Positions 28,520 to 36,178 of a stretch of DNA of 64,000 nt are shown here, piece after piece. The notes under the pieces are model-generated. The model saw only the letters and a list, made by a program, of their open reading frames with translations, was not told the origin of the DNA and did not search any database. Source of the stretch: Mycobacterium sp. JS623 (lineage in GTDB: Bacteria > Actinomycetota > Actinomycetes > Mycobacteriales > Mycobacteriaceae); assembly GCF_000328565.1 (NCBI RefSeq), contig NC_019966.1:4526001-4590000 (forward strand). Reading direction: 5' to 3'. The stretch's first letter is position 1; every line of letters starts with the position of its first letter. Made by a program: the position numbers and the translations under genes.

Positions 28520-29539
28520 TCATTCGAACGCTCCGGGCAACATGTCCCGATACGACGGTATTCCGGCGACCGACTGTGCTGCCAATACCCCCACCAGCAC
28601 CGCGCGCGCCAGGCAGTCGGCCGCGGCCGCGCCGACATCGGTGATCAGCGGCGTCTCCGGCGACATCGACGCAGGTGTCAACGGGTCCGGGGGCACCTCG
28701 ATGGCGCCGGTGGCCAGCGCGAACACCGTGTCGCCGTCCAGCGGGGTGTGACACGGCCGGATGGTGCGCGACAGGCCACTGTGCGCGGCCACCGCCACCC
28801 GACGGCAGCCCGCCGGGCTCAACGCGGCGTCTGTGGCCACCACCGCGATCGTGGTGTTCAGCGGGCTGAACTCCGCGCGCCGGGCCGCGTATGCAGCGAT
28901 CTGCTCGGGTGGCGGCGCCGCCAGGCCGAACTCCTCGATCTGATACGCCAGCCAGGGCAACCCGGTCTCGGTGTCCACGACGTCACCCGCGGCGTTGACC
29001 ACCACGATCGCGCCGACCGTCACCCCGGAGTCCAACCGCATTGACGCGGTTCCCACGCCGCCCTTGAGCACGCCCACCCGTGCTCCCGTGCCCGCGCCGA
29101 CGGTCCCGACGGCAACCTCAGTGCCGGCGCTCTCAGCGGCGGCGTAGCCGAACTCGGCGGTCGGCCGGCACTGCCACCCGCCGACGGGCAGATCAAAGAT
29201 CACCGCGGCCGGCACGATCGGCACCACGCCGCCCTCCATCGCCACACCGCGGGCTTGTCCCTCCAGGAAGGTCATCACGCCGTCGGCGGCCGCGAGCCCG
29301 AACGCGCTGCCACCGCTCAACACGATCGCGTCGACGTGACACACAGAGTTCATCGGATCGAGCAGATCGGTTTCCCGCGTGCCAGGGGCACCGCCGCGGC
29401 CGTCGACCGCGCCGACAGTGCCGGGCGGTGTCAGCACGACGGTGGTACCGCTGGCCCAGCCACTGCCGAGCGTGACATCGGGGTCGAGGCGGTGATGCTG
29501 GCCGACGAGAATGCCGCTGACATCGGTGATGGAGCTCAT
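28520..29539 (-). CDS. P1-family self-cleaving peptidase (DmpA/NylC-like, Rv1333-like)
   Basis: 339 residues from ATG 29539 (MSSITDVSGILVGQHHR). It is an N-terminal-nucleophile hydrolase that self-processes into alpha and beta chains. ATGVMTFLEG-like and SGGSAFGLAAADGV blocks form the substrate pocket. The probable cleavage site is DGD-TVFALATG, exposing Thr as nucleophile, about residue 265. Family members are aminopeptidases or amidases. It overlaps the DUF2017 gene by 4 bp. The physiological substrate is unknown. Confidence 0.92.
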   Translation of the reverse strand: MSSITDVSGILVGQHHRLDPDVTLGSGWASGTTVVLTPPGTVGAVDGRGGAPGTRETDLLDPMNSVCHVDAIVLSGGSAFGLAAADGVMTFLEGQARGVAMEGGVVPIVPAAVIFDLPVGGWQCRPTAEFGYAAAESAGTEVAVGTVGAGTGARVGVLKGGVGTASMRLDSGVTVGAIVVVNAAGDVVDTETGLPWLAYQIEEFGLAAPPPEQIAAYAARRAEFSPLNTTIAVVATDAALSPAGCRRVAVAAHSGLSRTIRPCHTPLDGDTVFALATGAIEVPPDPLTPASMSPETPLITDVGAAAADCLARAVLVGVLAAQSVAGIPSYRDMLPGAFE

Positions 29540-30117
29540 TTCTTGCCCATCAGCCCCAGCACGAGGTACTCCTGCAGCACGGTCAGCCATTGATAGACGT
29601 CGAGGTGTCCGGCCATCGGATGGTCAGTGGGCAACGCATCTGGTCCATTCGGACCGATGTCGAGCATCGTCCCGAGCGCTAACCTGACGTCGTTGACGGC
29701 GGCCGCCCAGGCGTGCGCGTCATCCTCGTTGAGTTCGAACTTGCCGCCGCCCTGCGGGCAGGTGTCCAACAACCGTTGCGCCGCTTGACGTTTCGCGTCA
29801 ATGATGTCCGGCTCGTGCAGGCTGCGCAGCGCGCTATTGAGGCTCTCCGTGGTGCCGGAGCCGGCGGGATGATCGCGTCGCGAGCGGTAAAAGTCCGGCA
29901 GCAGCCGCTTCATCGTGTCATCCTCCGGCGGCTGAGAGTTGCCAGTCTTCATGCCCGTGATTTCTTCGAGTTCGTCTGCGGGTGCAGATGATTCGCGTTC
30001 CTCGAGCATGCCCAACATCGACGTCACCAGGCTGTTGAGCAGCCCGGCCTCATGCGCAGCCAGCGCGGATCGAAATCGCGGGCCGTCGGCGGTGTCGACC
30101 CGCTTCCACTTACGCAC
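29536..30117 (-). CDS. DUF2017 family protein (Rv1332-like)
   Basis: 193 residues from GTG 30117 (VRKWKRVDTADGPRFRSAL). Helical and soluble, with conserved EAGLLNSLVTSMLGML, LLPDFYR, AAVNDVRLALGTML and HLDVYQWLTVLQEYLV at the C-terminus. This family is always close to clpS in actinobacteria. M. tuberculosis Rv1332 is annotated as a possible regulator without proof. It lies 7 bp after clpS and is coupled to the peptidase gene after it. Confidence 0.9.
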   Translation of the reverse strand: MRKWKRVDTADGPRFRSALAAHEAGLLNSLVTSMLGMLEERESSAPADELEEITGMKTGNSQPPEDDTMKRLLPDFYRSRRDHPAGSGTTESLNSALRSLHEPDIIDAKRQAAQRLLDTCPQGGGKFELNEDDAHAWAAAVNDVRLALGTMLDIGPNGPDALPTDHPMAGHLDVYQWLTVLQEYLVLGLMGKK

Positions 30118-30124
30118 AGCCGGA

Positions 30125-30439
30125 TCAGCGGTCCTGCTGCAGGGTCGCCCATAGGCCGGCGGCATGGAGCTTGGACACGTCGACCTCCATGGATTCCCGG
30201 CTGCCTGCGGAGACCACGGCCTTACCTTCGTTGTGCACCTGCAGCATGAGCTTGGTTGCGTGCGGCTCGCTGTAGCCGAACAGCTTCTGGAAGACGTACG
30301 TCACGTATGTCATCAGGTTGACGGGGTCGTCCCAGACGATGGTCACCCATGGCGAGTCGGTGGCGTCTTTGTCTTCTCGAAGCGGACTGACGCCCGTTTC
30401 CTCGCGGGTTCCCGGTCGGGTCTTCGCCGGAGTCACCAT
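30125..30439 (-). CDS. clpS: ATP-dependent Clp protease adaptor ClpS
   Basis: 104 residues from ATG 30439 ([11 protein letters not shown]). The ClpS core is [26 protein letters not shown], with the Asp-Asp-Pro-Val-Asn N-degron pocket, then [16 protein letters not shown]. It delivers N-end-rule substrates to ClpC/ClpP. It starts the minus-strand operon that runs down towards rdgB and is divergent from pncB, with a 43-bp shared promoter gap. Confidence 0.97.
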   Translation of the reverse strand: MVTPAKTRPGTREETGVSPLREDKDATDSPWVTIVWDDPVNLMTYVTYVFQKLFGYSEPHATKLMLQVHNEGKAVVSAGSRESMEVDVSKLHAAGLWATLQQDR

Positions 30440-30482
30440 GTGGGTAAGGATACCGAGGCGAACAAACCGATACCGTTGCGGT

Positions 30483-31793
30483 GTGGCTTCGTCGTTTCCA
30501 GCGTTGTTGACCGACAAATACGAGCTCACCATGCTCGCGGCGGCGCTGCATGACGGCAGCGCACACCGCCGCGCCAGCTTCGAGATCTTCGCGCGCCGAC
30601 TGCCCGAGGGCAGGCGCTACGGCATCGTCGCGGGCACCGCGCGTTTTGTGGAAACGTTGGCGCAGTTCAGATTCGACGACATCGCGCTGGCGTCACTCGA
30701 GGGGTTTCTTGACCGTGAGACGCTCGCGTACCTCGCCGACTACCGGTTCAGCGGCGACGTCGACGGGTACGCGGAAGGCGAGCTCTACTTCCCCGGCTCC
30801 CCGGTCCTGTCGGTCCATGGCACGTTCGGCGAATGCGTCCTGCTGGAGACGCTCGCGCTGTCGATCTTCAATCACGACACGGCGATCGCCTCGGCCGCCG
30901 CGCGCATGGTCAGCGCCGCCAAGGACCGGCCGCTGATCGAGATGGGCTCGCGGCGCACACACGAGCAGGCCGCCGTCGCCGCGGCGCGCGCCGCCTATAT
31001 CGCCGGGTTCACGGCGTCGTCGAATCTCGAGGCGCAGCGCCGCTACGCAGTGCCTGCGCTGGGCACCAGCGCACACGCGTTCACGCTGCTGCACGCCACC
31101 GAAGGCGGGCCAGACGAAAAGGCCGCGTTCAAGGCTCAAGTCGACGCCCTCGGCGTCGGCACCACGCTGCTGGTCGACACCTACGACATCACACAGGGGG
31201 TGGCGAACGCCATCGAGGTGGCAGGCACCGAACTGGGAGCGGTGCGCATCGACTCCGGCGACCTCGGCGTGATGGCCCGCCAAGTCCGCGAGCAACTCGA
31301 CGGGCTCGGTGCCACCAAAACCCGCATCGTGGTGTCGGGCGATCTCGACGAATACTCGATCGCGGCGCTGCGCGCGGAACCCGCCGACATTTTCGGCGTC
31401 GGCACGTCGGTGGTGACCGGCTCGGGTGCCCCGACCGCCAGCATGGTCTACAAGCTGGTCGAGGTCGACGGCATGCCCGTCGAGAAACGCAGCAGCCACA
31501 AGGAATCCCACGGCGGACGCAAGCAGGCGCTGCGGACGTGCAAACCCACCGGCACCATCCTCGAGGAGATCGTCCACCCCTATGGCCACCCACCGGATGA
31601 GTCCGGTCGCGCGCTGACGGTCGACCTGGTGCGCGACGGCGAACCGGTCGGTGACCTGTCGATGGACGCGGCCCGGCGTCGGGTGAAGGAAGGTCTGCAC
31701 AGCCTGCCCTGGGACGGCCTCAAACTGTCTAAGGGAGAACCGGCGATCCCGACCCGGATGATCCCCCCAGCCGCGAGGAGTGAACACGTCTGA
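30483..31793 (+). CDS. pncB: Nicotinate phosphoribosyltransferase
   Basis: 436 residues from GTG 30483 ([22 protein letters not shown]). It converts nicotinate and PRPP to nicotinate mononucleotide in NAD salvage. Diagnostic blocks: [41 protein letters not shown] (substrate site), [35 protein letters not shown] and [10 protein letters not shown]. Located next to clpS and dinG as in M. tuberculosis pncB1. Its end overlaps dinG by 14 bp. Confidence 0.96.
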   Translation: MASSFPALLTDKYELTMLAAALHDGSAHRRASFEIFARRLPEGRRYGIVAGTARFVETLAQFRFDDIALASLEGFLDRETLAYLADYRFSGDVDGYAEGELYFPGSPVLSVHGTFGECVLLETLALSIFNHDTAIASAAARMVSAAKDRPLIEMGSRRTHEQAAVAAARAAYIAGFTASSNLEAQRRYAVPALGTSAHAFTLLHATEGGPDEKAAFKAQVDALGVGTTLLVDTYDITQGVANAIEVAGTELGAVRIDSGDLGVMARQVREQLDGLGATKTRIVVSGDLDEYSIAALRAEPADIFGVGTSVVTGSGAPTASMVYKLVEVDGMPVEKRSSHKESHGGRKQALRTCKPTGTILEEIVHPYGHPPDESGRALTVDLVRDGEPVGDLSMDAARRRVKEGLHSLPWDGLKLSKGEPAIPTRMIPPAARSEHV

Positions 31794-33753
31794 CGTCACT
31801 GAGCTGCTAGGCAAGGCAGTCGCCGCGCTGGGTGGTAGCGAGCGTAGCGGACAGATCGAGATGGCTGAGGCCGTCGCGCGCGCGTTCGACACCGGCGAGC
31901 ACCTGGCCGTGCAGGCGGGAACAGGGACCGGCAAGTCGTTGGCCTACCTGGTGCCCGCGATCGCGCGGGCCCTCGAGGCCGAAGAGCCGGTGGTGGTATC
32001 AACCGCGACCATCGCGCTGCAGCGCCAACTCGTGGACCGCGATCTTCCGCGGCTCGCTGACTCGCTGGCCGACGCGCTGCCCCGTCGACCAGAGTTCGCG
32101 TTGCTGAAGGGGCGAGGAAACTACTTGTGCCTCAACAAGATTCACAATGGCTCGGCGGCCGAACCCGAAGATAGACCGCAGGAGAAGCTGTTCGAACCGA
32201 TGGCCGCCAGCGCGCTTGGCCGCGACGTGCAGCGGCTGATCGCCTGGTCGTCGGACACCGACACCGGCGACCGCGACGAGCTGACGCCTGGCGTACCCGA
32301 CCGGTCGTGGTCTCAGGTGTCCGTCTCGGCCAGGGAGTGCATCGGCGTGGCGCGCTGCCCGTTCGGAACCGACTGCTTCGCCGAGCGCGCCCGCGACAAG
32401 GCCGGGCACGCCGACGTCGTCGTCACCAATCACGCGCTGCTTGCAATCGACGCGATGACCGACGCCGCAGTGCTTCCTGAGCACCACCTACTGGTGGTCG
32501 ACGAGGCGCACGAACTCGTCGACCGGGTGACCGGAGTGGCCACCGGTGAACTGTCGGCCACCTCGCTTGGCGTTGCACATCGGCGCGTCAGCAGACTGAT
32601 CGACCCCGAGCTCGCGGAGCGCCTCGAGGCAACGACCGCGATTCTGTCGTCGGCGATCCACGACGCCACGCCAGGCCGCATCGACGTCCTCGACGACGAG
32701 ATGGCCACTTACCTGACCGCGCTGCGTGACGCCGCTGCCAAGGCCCGCTCCGCCATCGACACCGCACCGAGCGATCCGCAGACAGCGTCGGCACGCGCCG
32801 AAGCCGTGACGGCACTGACCGACATCAGCGATACCGCGACCCGCATCTTGTCGTCGTTCGTCCCCGCCCTCGCCGACCGCACGGACGTAGTGTGGCTGGA
32901 CCATGAGGACAACCGCGGCAGCATTCGCGCGGTGCTGCGGGTGGCGCCGCTGTCGGTGGCAGGGTTGTTGCGCGCCAGGCTGTTTGAGCACACGACGTCG
33001 GTTCTCACCTCCGCGACGCTGACCATCGGCGGCAATTTCGAGGCGATGGCGTCGGCGTGGGGGTTGGCCGGTGAGGACGGCGCGAAGTGGCGCGACCTCG
33101 ACGTCGGCTCTCCGTTCGAGCACGCGAAGTCGGGCATCCTCTACGTCGCCGCGCACCTTCCCCCGCCGGGCCGCGACGGCACCGGTTCGGCCGAGCAGCT
33201 CGACGAGATCCAGGCGCTCATCACCGCGGCCGGAGGGCGCACGCTTGGCCTGTTCTCGTCGATGCGCGCGGCCAAGGCCGCCGCCGAGATCATGCGTGAC
33301 CGGCTCGACACGCCTGTGCTGTGTCAGGGCGAGGACACCACATCGGCATTGGTGCAGCGGTTCGCCGACGACCCCGAGACGTCACTGTTCGGCACCCTGT
33401 CACTGTGGCAGGGCGTGGATGTGCCCGGCCCGTCGCTGTCGCTGGTGCTCATCGACCGCATTCCGTTTCCCAGGCCCGACGATCCGCTGCTGACCGCGCG
33501 GCAGCGCGCGGTGGCGGCCCGCGGCGGTAACGGGTTCATGGCAGTGGCAGCCAGCCATGCGGCGCTGCTGTTGGCGCAGGGCGCGGGCCGCCTGCTGCGC
33601 CGGATCGACGACCGCGGCGTGGTCGCGGTACTCGACTCGCGGATGGCCACCGCGCGCTACGGCGGCTACTTGCGCGCGTCGTTGCCGCCGTTTTGGGCGA
33701 CGACGGACTCGAATCGGGTGCGGGAAGCACTCGAACGTCTGCGCGCCGGCTGA
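31780..33753 (+). CDS. dinG: DinG/XPD-family ATP-dependent DNA helicase
   Basis: 657 residues. Walker A is QAGTGTGKSLAYLVPAIARAL near residue 45; the DEAH box is LLVVDEAHELVD. Four Cys (one in NYLCLNKIHNG, three in ECIGVARCPFGTDC) ligate the iron-sulfur cluster typical of XPD-like 5'-3' helicases. C-terminal motifs are GLFSSMRAAKAA, SLWQGVDVPG and QGAGRLLRRIDDRGVVAVLD. It unwinds damaged or structured DNA, including R-loops and G-quadruplexes in relatives. The start overlaps pncB. Confidence 0.95.
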   Translation: MNTSDVTELLGKAVAALGGSERSGQIEMAEAVARAFDTGEHLAVQAGTGTGKSLAYLVPAIARALEAEEPVVVSTATIALQRQLVDRDLPRLADSLADALPRRPEFALLKGRGNYLCLNKIHNGSAAEPEDRPQEKLFEPMAASALGRDVQRLIAWSSDTDTGDRDELTPGVPDRSWSQVSVSARECIGVARCPFGTDCFAERARDKAGHADVVVTNHALLAIDAMTDAAVLPEHHLLVVDEAHELVDRVTGVATGELSATSLGVAHRRVSRLIDPELAERLEATTAILSSAIHDATPGRIDVLDDEMATYLTALRDAAAKARSAIDTAPSDPQTASARAEAVTALTDISDTATRILSSFVPALADRTDVVWLDHEDNRGSIRAVLRVAPLSVAGLLRARLFEHTTSVLTSATLTIGGNFEAMASAWGLAGEDGAKWRDLDVGSPFEHAKSGILYVAAHLPPPGRDGTGSAEQLDEIQALITAAGGRTLGLFSSMRAAKAAAEIMRDRLDTPVLCQGEDTTSALVQRFADDPETSLFGTLSLWQGVDVPGPSLSLVLIDRIPFPRPDDPLLTARQRAVAARGGNGFMAVAASHAALLLAQGAGRLLRRIDDRGVVAVLDSRMATARYGGYLRASLPPFWATTDSNRVREALERLRAG

Positions 33754-33774
33754 CAGCTTTCATATCCTGCCTCC

Positions 33775-35223
33775 ATGAGCCGACGCCGCGTTGTTGCCGC
33801 CGTGATCGCGACCTGCTCGGCGCTGCTGGTGCCCGCATGCACCACAACCCTTCAGGGCAAAGCGGTCTCGGTGTTCGACGACCCGTTCCACGTCGCAGGC
33901 ATGCCAGCCAGCGACGGGCCTACGGGCCTGCGGCCCGATGCCCACGGCGACGTCCGCGACGTCGAGGGCACCGACCACGGCCAGATCGACAAACTGGCGG
34001 CGAACGCGGTGAGCGACATCGAGGAATACTGGGGGCAGGTGTACAGCGACACGTTCGACGGCCAGTTCAAGCCCGTCGAAGCGCTGATTTCGTGGGACGC
34101 CAACGGTTTCGAGGGCACCACGTTCTGCGGTGACGACACCTACGGACTTGTCAACGCGGCGTTCTGCTTCGACGACGAGACCATCGGCTGGGACCGCGGC
34201 GAGCTGCTGCCGTCGCTGCGAAAGGCGAACGGGGACATGGGCGTCGCGATGGTTCTGGCCCACGAATACGGCCACGCAATCCAGCATCAGGCGGGGCTGA
34301 CCAACAAGAAAACGCCGACGCTGGTCGCCGAACAACAGGCCGACTGTTTCGCAGGTACCTACATGCGCTGGGTGGCCGAAGACAAGTCGCCGCGCTTCAC
34401 GCTGTCCACCGGCGACGGACTCAACAATGTGCTCGCCGCCGTAATCGCGTTCCGCGATCCGCTTCTGGCAGAAAACGATCCGGAAGCCGGTGTCGACGAA
34501 CACGGCTCGGCGTTCGAACGACTGTCGGCGTTCCAGTTCGGATTCACCGACGGGCCGTCGGCCTGTGCGGCGATCGACATGCGCGAAATCGGCCAGCGTC
34601 GTGGCGATCTGCCTGTGCTGCTGCCCGAGGATCAGACCGGCGAACTGCCAGTCACCGAGGAGTCGACGCGCTCGATCATCGACGCGATGGGCATTGTGTT
34701 CTCACCGGCCAACCCGCCGAAACTGAGCTTCAAGGCATCTGACGCCGAGAAGTGTCCGGACGCCAGGCCCAGCCCGCCTGCGTCGTTCTGCCCGGCCACC
34801 AACACGATTGTCATCGACCTGCCGGAGCTGCAGGCGATGGGCACCCAATCCGACAATTCCGACGGCGGCGGCCTGGCGAGCGGAGACAACACCGCCTACT
34901 CGGTGTTGGTCTCCCGCTACATGCAGGCGCTGCAGCATGGGCGCGGCGGCGTGCTGCTCGACAACGCCGAGGCCGCGCTGCGCACCGCGTGCCTAACCGG
35001 CGTGGCCACCGTGAAGATGTCGAAGACCATCACAACTCCCGACGGCAACACCATTGCGTTGACGGCCGGCGACGTCGACGAGGCGGTGTCGGGCATCTTG
35101 ACCAACGGCCTTGCCGCCAGCGATGTCAACGGCGAATCGGTGCCGTCGGGATTCTCGCGGATCGACGCGTTCCGCGTCGGTGTGCTCGGCGATCAGGACC
35201 GCTGCTTCAAGCGTTTCCCCTGA
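33775..35223 (+). CDS. Lipoprotein neutral zinc metallopeptidase
   Basis: 482 residues. A short signal with lipobox LLVPACTTT (lipid Cys ~residue 22) puts it on the outer face of the membrane. The zinc site is VLAHEYGHAIQHQAGL (HExxH), with a downstream Glu in the EQQADCFAGTYMRW block. This resembles the putative neutral zinc metallopeptidase family (YpfJ-type), but with a longer C-terminal half. It lies 21 bp after dinG. M. tuberculosis has no such gene between dinG and glgP, so this is a species-specific insertion here. Confidence 0.9.
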   Translation: MSRRRVVAAVIATCSALLVPACTTTLQGKAVSVFDDPFHVAGMPASDGPTGLRPDAHGDVRDVEGTDHGQIDKLAANAVSDIEEYWGQVYSDTFDGQFKPVEALISWDANGFEGTTFCGDDTYGLVNAAFCFDDETIGWDRGELLPSLRKANGDMGVAMVLAHEYGHAIQHQAGLTNKKTPTLVAEQQADCFAGTYMRWVAEDKSPRFTLSTGDGLNNVLAAVIAFRDPLLAENDPEAGVDEHGSAFERLSAFQFGFTDGPSACAAIDMREIGQRRGDLPVLLPEDQTGELPVTEESTRSIIDAMGIVFSPANPPKLSFKASDAEKCPDARPSPPASFCPATNTIVIDLPELQAMGTQSDNSDGGGLASGDNTAYSVLVSRYMQALQHGRGGVLLDNAEAALRTACLTGVATVKMSKTITTPDGNTIALTAGDVDEAVSGILTNGLAASDVNGESVPSGFSRIDAFRVGVLGDQDRCFKRFP

Positions 35224-35228
35224 CGCGC

Positions 35229-35287
35229 CGAGCGACCGCGAAATGCCATGCAAATGCGGCGTGTCAGCGGGCAAGCACGGTCGCTCG
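35229..35287. terminator. Hairpin between convergent metallopeptidase and lyase genes
   Basis: CGAGCGACCG (35229-35238) and CGGTCGCTCG (35278-35287) are perfect 10-base arms around a 39-base loop. It is in the 106-bp gap between two converging stops, so it may end both transcripts. The loop has CGCGAAATGC, similar to CGCGGAAATGC in the loop of the cysO-cysM inverted repeat. Confidence 0.6.
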
Positions 35288-35329
35288 CCCAGAACAACTA
35301 GATCGACCCCTTCGGGTTGCGAGCCGAAT

Positions 35330-36178
35330 TCAGATGGGCATGCGCAGCACAAACCCCGACTCCAGCGCGACCCACGGCGCGCCTTCGTGGTCGATTGCCA
35401 TACCGTGCGGCTCGCTGCCCGGCGGAAGGTCGATCGTGATGACGTCGGAGCCGTCACCACTGATGCGCGCTATCTGGCTGGCGCCCCACAGGCTCACCCA
35501 CACGCCGTCGTCGGGATCCGCGACCACTGCGTGCGGTTCGCCTGGAAGCTCCATTTCCTGGATGGCGTCGTCCATCGGGATGCGGCCGATCTTCTCAGCG
35601 AGGATCTCGGTGAACCACACCGAGTCGTCGTGAGTCGCCGCGATGCCGACGGGACCCGCTCCCGCAGTTGGTACTTCGCGTACCGTCAGCCCGTCGGTCG
35701 GCGTGAACCTGCCAATTGCGTTGCCCTGATTGAGCGTAAACCACAACGCGTTGTCAGGGCCCATCGTGATCATCGACGGTGCACCGCCTACGGAGGTTCC
35801 ACTCGAGAGCTCGCCGTCGACCGAGATCCTTCCGACCTCACCTGATGTCATCGCCGTAAACCACAGCGCGCCATCGGCTCCCGCGGTGATGCCGTACGGC
35901 CCGGTGTCCTCGGCCAGCTCGAACGCGCTCAACTCGCCGGCCGTCGTGATGCGGCCGATGCGATCGTCGCCGGTGCGGGTGAACCACATCGCGCCGTCCG
36001 GGCCCGCGGTGATGATCGACGGCCGCGACTGCGGGTCCACCGGATACACGGTGACGTCACCGGACGGTGTCACCCGCGCGATCGCGCCGCTGTGCACCAG
36101 CGTCACCCACATCGCCCGATCCGGGCCTGCCGCCAGCGCGTACGGCCCGCCGTCCAGCGAAACCTTGAGAGCGCTCAC
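35330..36178 (-). CDS. Virginiamycin B lyase (Vgb)-like beta-propeller enzyme
   Basis: 282 residues made of repeated propeller blades (GPDGAMWFTRTGDDRIGRIT, then GADGALWFTAMTSGEVGRIS and others). Staphylococcal Vgb opens streptogramin B rings by elimination with His228, Glu268, His270 and Glu284. Here His216 (GEPHAVV), Glu256 and His258 (SEPHGMAI) and Glu273 (VALESG) fit, and the His-to-Glu spacing of 40 residues is the same. No signal peptide, so it should be cytoplasmic. It starts with GTG overlapping the glgP stop by 4 bp, so it is translated with glgP. Activity on streptogramins is plausible but unproven. Confidence 0.85.
   Translation of the reverse strand: MSALKVSLDGGPYALAAGPDRAMWVTLVHSGAIARVTPSGDVTVYPVDPQSRPSIITAGPDGAMWFTRTGDDRIGRITTAGELSAFELAEDTGPYGITAGADGALWFTAMTSGEVGRISVDGELSSGTSVGGAPSMITMGPDNALWFTLNQGNAIGRFTPTDGLTVREVPTAGAGPVGIAATHDDSVWFTEILAEKIGRIPMDDAIQEMELPGEPHAVVADPDDGVWVSLWGASQIARISGDGSDVITIDLPPGSEPHGMAIDHEGAPWVALESGFVLRMPI

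Noticed and set aside
30693..31934. Minus-strand frame of 413 codons over pncB
   Set aside because: Antisense shadow of a clear nicotinate phosphoribosyltransferase.
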